From NCBI RefSeq assembly GCF_024435355.1, contig NZ_JAMJWG010000024.1:97149-161148 (forward strand): a stretch of 64,000 nucleotides of DNA, written 5' to 3'. This document shows, piece by piece, positions 25,374 to 32,794 of the stretch (position 1 is the stretch's first letter; each line of letters opens with the position of its first letter). A program made the translations under genes and the position numbers. The DNA comes from Streptomyces odontomachi. Its GTDB lineage: Bacteria; Actinomycetota; Actinomycetes; Streptomycetales; Streptomycetaceae. Below the pieces are notes generated by a model. It saw nothing but the letters and a program-made list of their open reading frames with translations. It had not been told where the DNA came from and ran no database searches.

Positions 25374-26366
25374 TCAGGGTGCCGTCCGGAGCGCCGGACG
25401 GGGCTGGGCTTCCTCGCCGTCGGTGCTGTCGCGGTTGCGGTTGCGGCTGTGGGGGTCGTCCCGCGGTGGCACTGCCGTATCCGTGCCCAGAAGGCCGGTC
25501 AGCAGGGTGCGCATGGCCGCTTCGGCGCTGTTGGCGTCGTGGTGGAGTACGGCGGTGGTGACGGCGTCGTGTTGTGCCACGGAGGCTGGGCTGAGGTGGC
25601 AGTCGGCGTGCGGTGTCGGGTCGGCCGGGGCTTCAGGCACGGTCTTGGTGACGATCGCGTGCAGGTGCCGCATCATCTGGTTGCCGGAGGCCTGGACCAA
25701 AAGCGTGTGGAACTGGTCGTCCGCGCGGGCGAAGGCGACCGGGTCTGCCCCGTGCAGGCTCCAGGTCATAGGGCGAACGCTCGCGCTCAGCATCGCGCGA
25801 GTCTCCTGGTTTGCGCGGTGGGTGGCGAGACGGGCCGCGCACGTCTCGATGGTCCAGCGCAGTTCGCGAAGCTCGCGGCGCTGGTCGTCGGCCTGCGGGC
25901 CGAGAGAGCGCCAGGTGATGATGTCGGCGTCGAGGAGGTTCCAGTCGCTGGCCGGCCGTACCCGGGTACCGACGTTGGGACGGGCACTGATCAGGCCTTT
26001 TGCTTCCAGCGCGCGGAGCGATTCCCGCACGACGGTGCGGGAGACGTCGAAGGTGTGGCAAACGTCGTCGGGCACCAGCGGGCCGTCGCCCAGCTGGCCC
26101 GAGGTGATCATTTGGCCGAGCTGGTGGACAAGGTGACCGTGCAGGCCGCGTCCGCGGCGGGCGGTTGCCCGGTCGGTGGCGGGCAACAACCGGGGCGAGT
26201 GAGGGGCGGGCGGAGTGCGGGGCCTGTCGGTGCTGACGGCGGGTGACGGCGGCGGGCAGGTGGGGTGTGTGTAGGTGTAGCCGGTGTCGTCGTCGAGGTC
26301 ATGAACCTTGTAGGGCTCGTCAGGCGGTATGGCCTGGTCGCAGGCGGTGCAGTGCAGGAGGATCAC
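25374..26366 (-). CDS. GntR/FadR-type regulator with N-terminal Cys motif
   Basis: 330 residues from GTG 26366, preceded by GGAAAG. The first ~35 residues (VILLHCTACDQAIPPDEPYK and, further on, YTHPTCPPP) look like a small zinc-ribbon or knuckle. A winged helix follows at about 85-150 (HQLGQMITSGQLGDGPLVPD; VSRTVVRESLRALEAKGLIS), then an all-helical FCD/FadR effector domain (about 160-300) including AFARADDQFHTLLVQASGN. FadR-type proteins bind small carboxylates, often with a metal. It ends a five-gene minus-strand run (DUF6415, DUF7848, membrane protein, small Cys protein, GntR) and probably regulates that run or a linked mobile element. Confidence 0.75.
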   Translation of the reverse strand: MILLHCTACDQAIPPDEPYKVHDLDDDTGYTYTHPTCPPPSPAVSTDRPRTPPAPHSPRLLPATDRATARRGRGLHGHLVHQLGQMITSGQLGDGPLVPDDVCHTFDVSRTVVRESLRALEAKGLISARPNVGTRVRPASDWNLLDADIITWRSLGPQADDQRRELRELRWTIETCAARLATHRANQETRAMLSASVRPMTWSLHGADPVAFARADDQFHTLLVQASGNQMMRHLHAIVTKTVPEAPADPTPHADCHLSPASVAQHDAVTTAVLHHDANSAEAAMRTLLTGLLGTDTAVPPRDDPHSRNRNRDSTDGEEAQPRPALRTAP

Positions 26367-26413
26367 AGGCTTTCCGCGGATCTGGTGGACAGTGGTGGTG
26401 GGGTGGCCGAGGG

Positions 26414-26605
26414 CTAGAGGCCCGTCTCGCTCCAGGGCCGAAGATCGTGCTCCTGACGGCAGGGTGCGCAGGCGTAGACGCTCATGCCAGGTCCGGAGCC
26501 CTGCTCGATCGCGCCGACCATGAGGCCGGTGGCCGTGTAACCCTCGTGCCACTGGCACCAGGTGAAGGTCTGAACCGGGAGCCGGGAAGGCTGCTCTTCG
26601 TACAT
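26414..26605 (-). CDS. 63-residue Cys-containing small protein
   Basis: Product MYEEQPSRLPVQTFTWCQWH then EGYTATGLMVGAIEQGSGPG and a CAPCRQEH motif. Three cysteines plus histidines (C17, H20, CAPC) could bind one zinc ion. AGGAAAG precedes ATG 26605 at good distance. It lies 47 bp before the GntR gene and 24 bp after the membrane-protein gene, in one run of co-oriented genes. Similar tiny proteins accompany GntR and DUF genes of Streptomyces integrative elements (recalled, not searched). Confidence 0.6.
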   Translation of the reverse strand: MYEEQPSRLPVQTFTWCQWHEGYTATGLMVGAIEQGSGPGMSVYACAPCRQEHDLRPWSETGL

Positions 26606-26629
26606 GTCGAACTTTCCTGATCTGATGGG

Positions 26630-26845
26630 TCAGCGGGAGAGCAGGACGTGGGCGATCTGGACGGCGACCCAGCCGTCGATCGTGAGCACGAACCCGAAGA
26701 GGGCCACGGTCTGCCAGAGACCGAAACTGGTGCGCTGCGTGAGCTCGTCATCGGCGCGTCGACAGGTGCGGTACGGGTGCCGGACGGCGACGCGCAGGAT
26801 CCGGGTGGTCCGCGATCGGCATCGTGGTCGGGCGTGCGCACTCAC
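26630..26845 (-). CDS. 71-residue single-span membrane protein
   Basis: A basic N-terminus (about 30 residues with many Arg) is followed by a hydrophobic helix near residues 42-66 (GLWQTVALFGFVLTIDGWVA), giving a short N-in membrane protein. GTG 26845 overlaps the TGA of the DUF7848 gene (GTGA) and has GGAG upstream, so translation is coupled. Small proteins of this type occur in conjugative actinomycete elements near Spd genes, but no diagnostic motif is present. Confidence 0.55.
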   Translation of the reverse strand: MSAHARPRCRSRTTRILRVAVRHPYRTCRRADDELTQRTSFGLWQTVALFGFVLTIDGWVAVQIAHVLLSR

Positions 26846-27105
26846 CGGACCGTCTCCTGCTCGTACAGGGGGTTGGTCGGTGCGGGTTGGGTGACGAGGT
26901 CTGCGCTGATGATCTCCCGGTAGTACCGGTGACCTCTGTCAACCGTGTGACGCAACGCCCACCGGTCCGTCACACCCTGCTCCGGGTTCGCCCCTGAGGT
27001 CTCGCCGCAGTCCCGGCACTGCACCTCGCGCAACCGGACGGTCATGTGCCCCTCGTCGTCCCGCTCCGGCCCAAGCATCCACTCCGCAGACGCGGACCCC
27101 GTCAT
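26842..27105 (-). CDS. DUF7848-type small protein
   Basis: 87 residues from ATG 27105. The centre, VRLREVQCRDCGETSGANPE, carries a single CxxC, and WALRHTVDRGHRYYREI follows with two His, so a mononuclear zinc site is likely. This matches what I recall as DUF7848, a family found in Streptomyces beside DUF6415 and GntR genes. The start overlaps the DUF6415 stop (ATGA) and the stop overlaps the membrane-protein start. Function unknown. Confidence 0.6.
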   Translation of the reverse strand: MTGSASAEWMLGPERDDEGHMTVRLREVQCRDCGETSGANPEQGVTDRWALRHTVDRGHRYYREIISADLVTQPAPTNPLYEQETVR

Positions 27106-27521
27106 GCCAGCCCCCGTACCGGGGCACCGGTCAGCGTCTCGTGGTGGTCGCACAGGTCGCGCAGTTCCCGGGCCAGACTCCGGGTGTAGAGGGTCGCGGA
27201 CTGGAGACCGGAACCGGGGGATGCGCTCAGGCGCGCCTGGACGTTCTCCACCGCAAGCAGCGCGGCCACCCGCGGCCCGTCCCCGACCGGCAACGCCCGC
27301 GCGGCGCTCCCGACCGCAGGGATCAGGTCCCGGAGGTGGCGGCGCAGTTCGTCGGTACGGTCGGCCAGCTCGTCAAAGCGCGGCAACGGCTCATCGGGCT
27401 TCAGCAGCGCGGCGGCAGCCGCGCGCATCGTCTGGATGTCCGGGAGGCCACGTTGCAGGGCCGCAGGGGCGCCAGCTCCCGGCGCTGTACTCAAGTGATC
27501 GCTGTCTGTGACCTGCGTCAT
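27102..27521 (-). CDS. DUF6415-type small helical protein (second copy)
   Basis: 139 residues from ATG 27521. KPDEPLPRFDELADRTDELR, HLRDLIPAVGSAARAL and TRSLARELRDLCDHHETLTG align block by block with the protein at 8813-9163, so the two are paralogues. No Shine-Dalgarno precedes the ATG, as in the other copy. It is the first of five tightly spaced minus-strand genes and follows the XRE gene by 84 bp. Function unknown. Confidence 0.65.
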   Translation of the reverse strand: MTQVTDSDHLSTAPGAGAPAALQRGLPDIQTMRAAAAALLKPDEPLPRFDELADRTDELRRHLRDLIPAVGSAARALPVGDGPRVAALLAVENVQARLSASPGSGLQSATLYTRSLARELRDLCDHHETLTGAPVRGLA

Positions 27522-27605
27522 GTCCAGGAACGTACGGAACCCCGGTGCGTGCCTCAATGGCTACTTTGCCCAGGTGGGGTTCGGAAGTGCTACTGCGTCA
27601 ACCAA

Positions 27606-28793
27606 TCACACCGGCACGCCCGTAACGTCAGCCAGCGTCCTCATCTGCGGCGTCAGCGTGCGCCGCCTCTTGATCACCCGGCTCATAATGTCCCGCGCGT
27701 ACCGCTGCTGCGGAAGCCACTGCGGAGATGCCACGTTGATTCCGTCCAGGACATCGACCGCCTCCGCGTAGTGGCGTAGCCGAGCGTGAGCGTCCGCCAC
27801 ATCCAGAAGGTGGCGGTTCCAGTTGTTGCTCGTGGGCGGCATCTCAGCACTCCGGATCTGCTCCGCCAGTTGCAGAACCACGTCCGGCCGCCCGGACACC
27901 GCGGCGTTCTCGGTGCGCTTCAACGTCACGGTCGTCGGCCCGAACGTCCGCAGGAAGTCCCCCCCGGGGGTGTGCTCCCGGCCCAGAGCCGCAGCCGCGG
28001 CCTTGGCCATGCGGAGCGCGTCCGCCGCCTCCTCGGGCCGTGCATCGCGCACCGCAGCAGCCGAGAGCCGTAGCGTCAGCCAACCCCACGACGACAGCTC
28101 ATCCGCAGTGGCCCGGGACAAGCGCGGCTCAACGTCATCGGCCCACCGTTCCGCCAGCTGCCGCGCTTCGGCCAGACGGCCCGTGCGCAGCATTAACCAG
28201 CACTGCGTCGTGATGGTGGCCGCGCCGTCCTGCTCATCCACAGCGACGGCAAGGGCCCGGGTGAGGGCGTGTTCGGCAGCGTCGAACTGCCGCATCTGCG
28301 TCAACAACCAGCCGGTCAACTGGAGCAGGCGGCCACGGCAGGCGCGCGCCAAGGGGTCGACGGTGTCGAGGACACCGGCGTCTCTGAGGAGCGACGGGAG
28401 AACGGTAGCCAATTCGGCGAATCGGTCGCTGGAGAAGAGCGGGCCAGCAGCCTGGAGGGCGGCGTGTAGCCCACGGGCAGTGGGCGCGCCCTCGCCTGCG
28501 TACGTGGGCGTAGGGGACGTCATCAGCGCGGCGCGCACCTCAGCCCACTCGTCCCCGGCCGGTTCGTCAGCGGGGGCATCGCGGCGCAGCAGCGTGGACG
28601 TGCTCACCTGGAGCGCGATTGCCAGAGCACGTAGTGTTTCCAGCCGTGGCTCACCGCCGGTCCCCTGCTCCAACTTCCTGATCGTGGCGAGCGAGACAGC
28701 GGATGCGCTGGCCAGTTCCCGTTGCGTAAGACCTCGGCGCTTCCGGAGTTCGCGGACGTGCAGGCCGATGCGAGCGCTCTTGCTATCAGGCAT
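27606..28793 (-). CDS. XRE-family regulator with TPR-like region (second copy)
   Basis: 395 residues. N-terminal helix-turn-helix (about 8-62: HVRELRKRRGLTQRELASAS, AVSLATIRKLEQGTGGEPRL) and a helical-repeat C-terminal region (AEHALTRALAVAVDEQDG, RLAEARQLAERWADDVEPRL). ATG 28793 follows GGAAGGCACC. Architecture and downstream DUF6415 partner mirror 8.8-10.5 kb. The pair looks like a mobile regulatory module; here it is linked to a GntR operon and sits in an interruption of the cob locus. Confidence 0.75.
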   Translation of the reverse strand: MPDSKSARIGLHVRELRKRRGLTQRELASASAVSLATIRKLEQGTGGEPRLETLRALAIALQVSTSTLLRRDAPADEPAGDEWAEVRAALMTSPTPTYAGEGAPTARGLHAALQAAGPLFSSDRFAELATVLPSLLRDAGVLDTVDPLARACRGRLLQLTGWLLTQMRQFDAAEHALTRALAVAVDEQDGAATITTQCWLMLRTGRLAEARQLAERWADDVEPRLSRATADELSSWGWLTLRLSAAAVRDARPEEAADALRMAKAAAAALGREHTPGGDFLRTFGPTTVTLKRTENAAVSGRPDVVLQLAEQIRSAEMPPTSNNWNRHLLDVADAHARLRHYAEAVDVLDGINVASPQWLPQQRYARDIMSRVIKRRRTLTPQMRTLADVTGVPV

Positions 28794-28941
28794 ACTGGTG
28801 CCTTCCGTTCAGACTTCGACACTCCGAACGGTACTCCGCCGAAAGCCCGGCGGGACGTCGCGAGGCCCTGTCGCCACACGGAGGCAGGGCCTCAGCGCTG
28901 CCTGAGCATGACGAAAGCGCCCCCTACCGCCCCGGGGGGCG

Positions 28942-29115
28942 GATTACAGCGATCGTCGCAACGCGTGCCTGGTGCTCATGCATCTCACCGGGCCCGGGGA
29001 CGACCCGCGCTTCGGCCGCGACTACGGCACCTGGGGTGCGTTGACGATCCTGGTGACGTGGACGGTCGCCGCCCTCGCCGCCGGCCACCTGGTGCTGCGC
29101 CGCCGCGACGCCTAG
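28942..29115 (+). pseudogene. C-terminal remnant of an ABC-2 type transporter permease
   Basis: The plus frame reads DYSDRRNACLVLMHLTGPGD, then GRDYGTWGALTILVTWTVAA, LAAGHLVLRRRDA and stop TAG 29113-29115. A single membrane helix followed by LxxRRRDA is how actinobacterial ABC-2 permeases of antibiotic exporters end. Only about 58 codons remain; upstream the frame closes at once and no ATPase gene is near. It is therefore a fragment left by deletion or insertion. Its TAG shares CTAG with the cobK stop. A 16-bp dyad (CCGCCCC-GG-GGGGCGG, 28927-28942) marks the break. Confidence 0.7.
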
Positions 29116-29894
29116 GGCATGGCCGTGCGGGCGCACCGTACCCACTCCACCGCCTCCTCCGCGGTGGCGACGGCCGGCACGCCGTCCGGAAGCGGGGGTC
29201 GGTCGACCATGACGACCGGGACCCCCGCCGCACGGCACGCCGTCAGCTTCGCCGCGGTCGCCGCGCCGCCGCTGTCCTTGGTGACAAGGACGTCGATACG
29301 GTGCCGGCGCAGCAGCTCGCGCTCTCCGTCCAGCGTGAACGGGCCGCGGTCCAGCAGCACCTGCATCCGCGGAGGGCAGGGCGGCTCGGGCCGGTCGACG
29401 GAGCGTACGAGGAACCAGAGGTCGTCGAGCGCGGCGAAGGCGGCGAGCCCCGTCCGGCCGGTGGTGAGGAAGACCCGCCGGCCGAGCGCGGGCAGCAGCG
29501 CTGCGGCCCCGGCGAGTGAGGCGGTGCGGTGCCAGTCGTCACCCGAAGTGGCGACCCACCCGGGACGGCGCAGCGCCAGCAGGGGAACATGGGCACGGGC
29601 GGCGGCCTCCGCCGCATGGCAACTGATCGTTCCGGCGAAGGGGTGGGTGGCGTCGATGAGCACATCGACCCGGTGGGTGCACAGCCACCGCACCATGCCG
29701 TCGGTCCCGCCGAAGCCACCGATGCGCACATCGCCCGGAGGTGTGCGGGGTGCGGCCACCCGCCCGGCGAGCGAGCTGGTCACCCGGAGGCCGGGAACGA
29801 CCACCGTCCCGGCGCCCAGCGCCGACGGACCCCCGCACAGCAGCTCCGCCACCCTCCGGCCCTCCGTCGTGCCCCCCAGGACGAGAACGTGCAT
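29112..29894 (-). CDS. cobK: precorrin-6A reductase CobK
   Basis: 260 residues. NADPH-dependent reductase converting precorrin-6A to precorrin-6B. Seen: N-terminal MHVLVLGGTTEGRRVAELL nucleotide loop, VDVLIDATHPFAGTISCHAA, RRVFLTTGRTGLAAFAAL and VLVTKDSGGAATAAKLTAC, all standard CobK/CbiJ blocks. ATG 29894 has GGAGGGAG about ten bases upstream. It is divergent from cbiD with only 17 bp between the two start codons, so their promoters must overlap the opposite coding sequences. Confidence 0.93.
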   Translation of the reverse strand: MHVLVLGGTTEGRRVAELLCGGPSALGAGTVVVPGLRVTSSLAGRVAAPRTPPGDVRIGGFGGTDGMVRWLCTHRVDVLIDATHPFAGTISCHAAEAAARAHVPLLALRRPGWVATSGDDWHRTASLAGAAALLPALGRRVFLTTGRTGLAAFAALDDLWFLVRSVDRPEPPCPPRMQVLLDRGPFTLDGERELLRRHRIDVLVTKDSGGAATAAKLTACRAAGVPVVMVDRPPLPDGVPAVATAEEAVEWVRCARTAMP

Positions 29895-29911
29895 GACAGC
29901 GAGCTCCCTCC

Positions 29912-31141
29912 ATGACTGAGGCGGCGGAGACGGCGGACGTGGCTGAGACGGCTGAGGCAACGGAGACGGCTGAGGCAACGGAGACCGCCGAGGCGGTGGA
30001 CGGCGCGGCGCGCGGCGGTCGCCGCGCCCAACTGAAGCACACCGGCCTGCGGCCGGGCTGGACCACCGGCGCCTGCGCGACCGCGGCGGCCACCGCGGCG
30101 GCGACAGCGCTGGCGACCGGCGAGTTCCCCGACCCCGTGACGATCACGCTGCCCGGCGGCCAGACGCCCGCGTTCGCCCTGGCCGTCGAGGAGCTGGACG
30201 AGGACCGCGGCCTGGCCACGGCGGGCGTGGTCAAGGATGCCGGCGACGACCCGGACGTCACGCACGGCGCCCTGGTACGGGTGACCGTGCGCGCTCTGCC
30301 CCCCGGTTCGGGCATCGCGTTCCGGGCGGGCCCCGGCGTGGGCACCGTCACACGCCCCGGCCTGCCGCTCGACGTCGGCGAGCCCGCGATCAACCCGGTA
30401 CCGCGCCAGATGATCCGCGACCACCTGACGCAGGTCGCCGCCCGCCACGGAACGTCGCCGGGACTGGAGCCCGGCGCCGAGATCACGATCGCCGTGGACC
30501 ACGGTGAGGAGATCGCCCGTTCCACGTGGAACCCTCGCCTCGGCATCGTCGGCGGCCTGTCCATCCTGGGCACCACCGGCATCGTCGTGCCGTACTCGTG
30601 CTCCGCGTGGATCGACTCGATCCGGCGCGGCGTCGACGTGGCACGGGCGGCCGGCCGCCGGCACGTGGCCGGCTGCACGGGCTCAACCTCGGAACGGACC
30701 GTCGTCGCCGAGTACGGGCTGCCGGAGGACGCGCTGCTCGACATGGGGGACTTCGCGGGCGCGGTACTCAAGTACGTACGCCGCCACCCGGTCGAGCGGC
30801 TCACGCTCTGCGGCGGCTTCGCAAAGCTCTCCAAGCTGGCGGCCGGACATCTGGACCTGCACTCGGCGCGCTCGCAGGTGGACAAGGGTTTCCTGGCCGA
30901 ACTCGCCCGCCAGGGCGGCGCCGACGCGGCCCTTTCAGCGGCCATCGAGTCCGCCAACACCGGCCTCGCCGCGTTGCAGTTGTGCCGGGCCGCAGGCGTA
31001 CCACTCGGTGACCTGGTGGCCGAGCGAGCCCGCGACGAGGCCCTGTCCGTACTACGCGGCGCACCGGTGACGGTGGACGTGATCTGCATCGACCGCGCCG
31101 GGGCGGTGGTCGGCCGCAGCGGGGTGCGCGGAGCGCACTAA
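29912..31141 (+). CDS. cbiD: CbiD-type precorrin-5B C1-methyltransferase
   Basis: 409 residues. CbiD methylates C1 of (cobalt-)precorrin-5B and is usually the anaerobic-route enzyme replacing CobF. Core begins LRPGWTTGACATAAATAA (about 45), then DHGEEIARSTWNPRLGIVGG, SILGTTGIVVPYS and GDFAGAVLKYVRR, LCGGFAKLSKLAAGHLDLHS. The first ~35 residues are ETAEATETAEATETAE, encoded by 18-bp tandem repeats, and look dispensable. No ribosome binding site precedes ATG 29912, and a GTG at about 29998 could be the real start. The gene follows cobK divergently; convergent VWA gene downstream. Confidence 0.9.
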   Translation: MTEAAETADVAETAEATETAEATETAEAVDGAARGGRRAQLKHTGLRPGWTTGACATAAATAAATALATGEFPDPVTITLPGGQTPAFALAVEELDEDRGLATAGVVKDAGDDPDVTHGALVRVTVRALPPGSGIAFRAGPGVGTVTRPGLPLDVGEPAINPVPRQMIRDHLTQVAARHGTSPGLEPGAEITIAVDHGEEIARSTWNPRLGIVGGLSILGTTGIVVPYSCSAWIDSIRRGVDVARAAGRRHVAGCTGSTSERTVVAEYGLPEDALLDMGDFAGAVLKYVRRHPVERLTLCGGFAKLSKLAAGHLDLHSARSQVDKGFLAELARQGGADAALSAAIESANTGLAALQLCRAAGVPLGDLVAERARDEALSVLRGAPVTVDVICIDRAGAVVGRSGVRGAH

Positions 31142-31200
31142 AAGGGCGCGGGACCGTGTCGATCTGCGGCCCCGCCGCGGGGGCGCCGAAGCGCCTCTAA

Positions 31201-31431
31201 GGGGCGCGGGGAACTGCGCGACCAGCCACGACGAAACCGTCAGGTCGACACAACCCCGAAGGAGCTGCTCCTGCCGCAGCGGGGAGCGCGCAGCGCGCTA
31301 AAGGGGCGCGGGGAACTGCGCGACCAGCCACGACGAAACCGTCAGGTCGTCACCGTCCCGAAGGGATTGTTTCTGTCGCAGCCGGACCACCGGCCGGTGG
31401 TGGGCTGGTCGCGCAGTTCCCCGCGCCCCTT
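31201..31431. repeat. dispersed Streptomyces repeat: two direct copies and one inverted copy
   Basis: Direct copies start at 31201 and 31303 with GGGGCGCGGGGAACTGCGCG followed by ACCAGCCACGACGAAACCGT; an inverted copy lies at 31402-31431. Copy two and the inverted copy can form a perfect ~29-bp stem enclosing another hairpin, CCACCGGCCGGTGG (about 31388-31401). The element fills the 330-bp gap between convergent cbiD and the VWA gene, a natural place for a bidirectional terminator. Related copies lie near 4.27 and 57.55 kb. Confidence 0.85.
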
Positions 31432-31471
31432 GATCCGGCTGCCTTCGGCGCCCCCGCGGCGGAGCCGCTGA

Positions 31472-32794
31472 TCAACCGATCGTCACCACCCGCGCCCACG
31501 CCGGCGGCGCATCCGGCCGGTATTCGGGATCGTCCTCCCGCCAGGACGATCCCGCCCGCTGGCGCGAGAACAGCCCCACCACCGTCCGGCACGACGGCCG
31601 GACATCGGGCCAGGGCGTCTGCCCGTCGGTCAGGACGACGACGACGTCGGGCCGCGGCCGCGCCCGAAGCGCCGCGGCGAATCCCGTGCGAAGATCCGTA
31701 CCCCCGCCGCCCACCAGCGGGATCCCCTCCGCACCGCACAACGCGTGCACGGTCTGCGCCGCCGCATCGCACGGCAGCACGCTGACCAGGTCACGCCGGC
31801 CGCCCACGGCACGGGCGATCGCGGCGACCTCCAACAGGGCGCTGCCCAGCTCGGAGTCGCTGACCGACCCGGACGTGTCGATGACCACGGACACCCGCGG
31901 CGGCCTGCGCCGCAGGCTCGGCAGGACGACGCCGGGCAGCGCCGCCGAGCGCCGCGCCGGGCGGCCGTAGGTGTAGTCCTCGCCGACGCCGGGTCCGGAC
32001 GCCGCCGAGCGGACCGCGGCGCCCAGCAGCTCCCGCCACGGCTGCGGCGGATGGAACGCCTCCTCGGCCCACCGCCGCCACCCCTTCGGGGCGTTGCCGG
32101 GACGGCCGATGATGCCCTGTGCCACCCGGAACCTGACCGCGTCCCGTTCCTGGTCGCTCAGGCCGTGCGCGCCGTCGGGGCCCAGGTCCCAGCCCCGTTC
32201 CAGACCGTCGGCGCCGCTGCCGCAGTCCAGCCAGGCCAGCGCCTGGGTGTGCGGCCCGAGGTGGAACCTGCCGAGGTACTCCTCCATCAGCTCCTCGACG
32301 GGCAGCCCCAGGGACTTCGGCGTGACGGCGCCTTCGGGCCGCGCCAACCCGTCGCCGTACACGTCGTCGTTGATCTCGCAGTCCGCCGCGATGTTCATCC
32401 GCAGCCGCTCCCCGGTGCCGGTCAGCGCGTGCTCCTGCGCGTACCGGTCGCTGCGCCCGTGGTGGTCACGGAGCAGGTGCGACACCTCGTGCACCCAGAC
32501 GCCGGCGAGCTCCTCGACCGGGGTGCGGTCCACGAACACCGGTGAGACGTAGCACCGCCAGTGCTGGTCGACGGCCATCGTCGGCACCCGCCGCGACTCC
32601 ACGGCGTGCAGGGCGAACAGGGCCGTGGCCAGGTAGGGCCGGACACGGGCGGCATGCAGCCGGGCGGCGAACAGCTTGTCGCGGTCCAGGGTGCCGGGGG
32701 CACGTACGCGATCGTTCATCGGCCCCCTCTCCGTCAGGGCCTCCTTCGTCGGGGCCTCGTGCGTCAGGACCCCGTTCGTCAGGGCCCCGTTCAT
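31472..32794 (-). CDS. VWA-domain protein with metallopeptidase-like HExxH (DUF2201 type)
   Basis: 440 residues. Residues about 40-250 form a metallopeptidase-like region with HEVSHLLRDHHG (HExxH). Residues about 305-430 are a von Willebrand A-like domain with MIDAS motif VIDTSGSVSDSE and VVVLTDGQTPW. The layout fits DUF2201/VWA-like proteins that pair with MoxR AAA+ ATPases. ATG 32794 overlaps the ATPase stop (ATGA); ATG 32719 has a better AGAGGGGGCC site, and the residues between the two are degenerate NGALTNGVLT-type repeats. AAA+/VWA pairs act as metal chelatase motors (ChlI/ChlD, CobS/CobT), and this one lies inside the cob locus, so a CobN-assisting role is worth testing. Confidence 0.75.
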   Translation of the reverse strand: MNGALTNGVLTHEAPTKEALTERGPMNDRVRAPGTLDRDKLFAARLHAARVRPYLATALFALHAVESRRVPTMAVDQHWRCYVSPVFVDRTPVEELAGVWVHEVSHLLRDHHGRSDRYAQEHALTGTGERLRMNIAADCEINDDVYGDGLARPEGAVTPKSLGLPVEELMEEYLGRFHLGPHTQALAWLDCGSGADGLERGWDLGPDGAHGLSDQERDAVRFRVAQGIIGRPGNAPKGWRRWAEEAFHPPQPWRELLGAAVRSAASGPGVGEDYTYGRPARRSAALPGVVLPSLRRRPPRVSVVIDTSGSVSDSELGSALLEVAAIARAVGGRRDLVSVLPCDAAAQTVHALCGAEGIPLVGGGGTDLRTGFAAALRARPRPDVVVVLTDGQTPWPDVRPSCRTVVGLFSRQRAGSSWREDDPEYRPDAPPAWARVVTIG

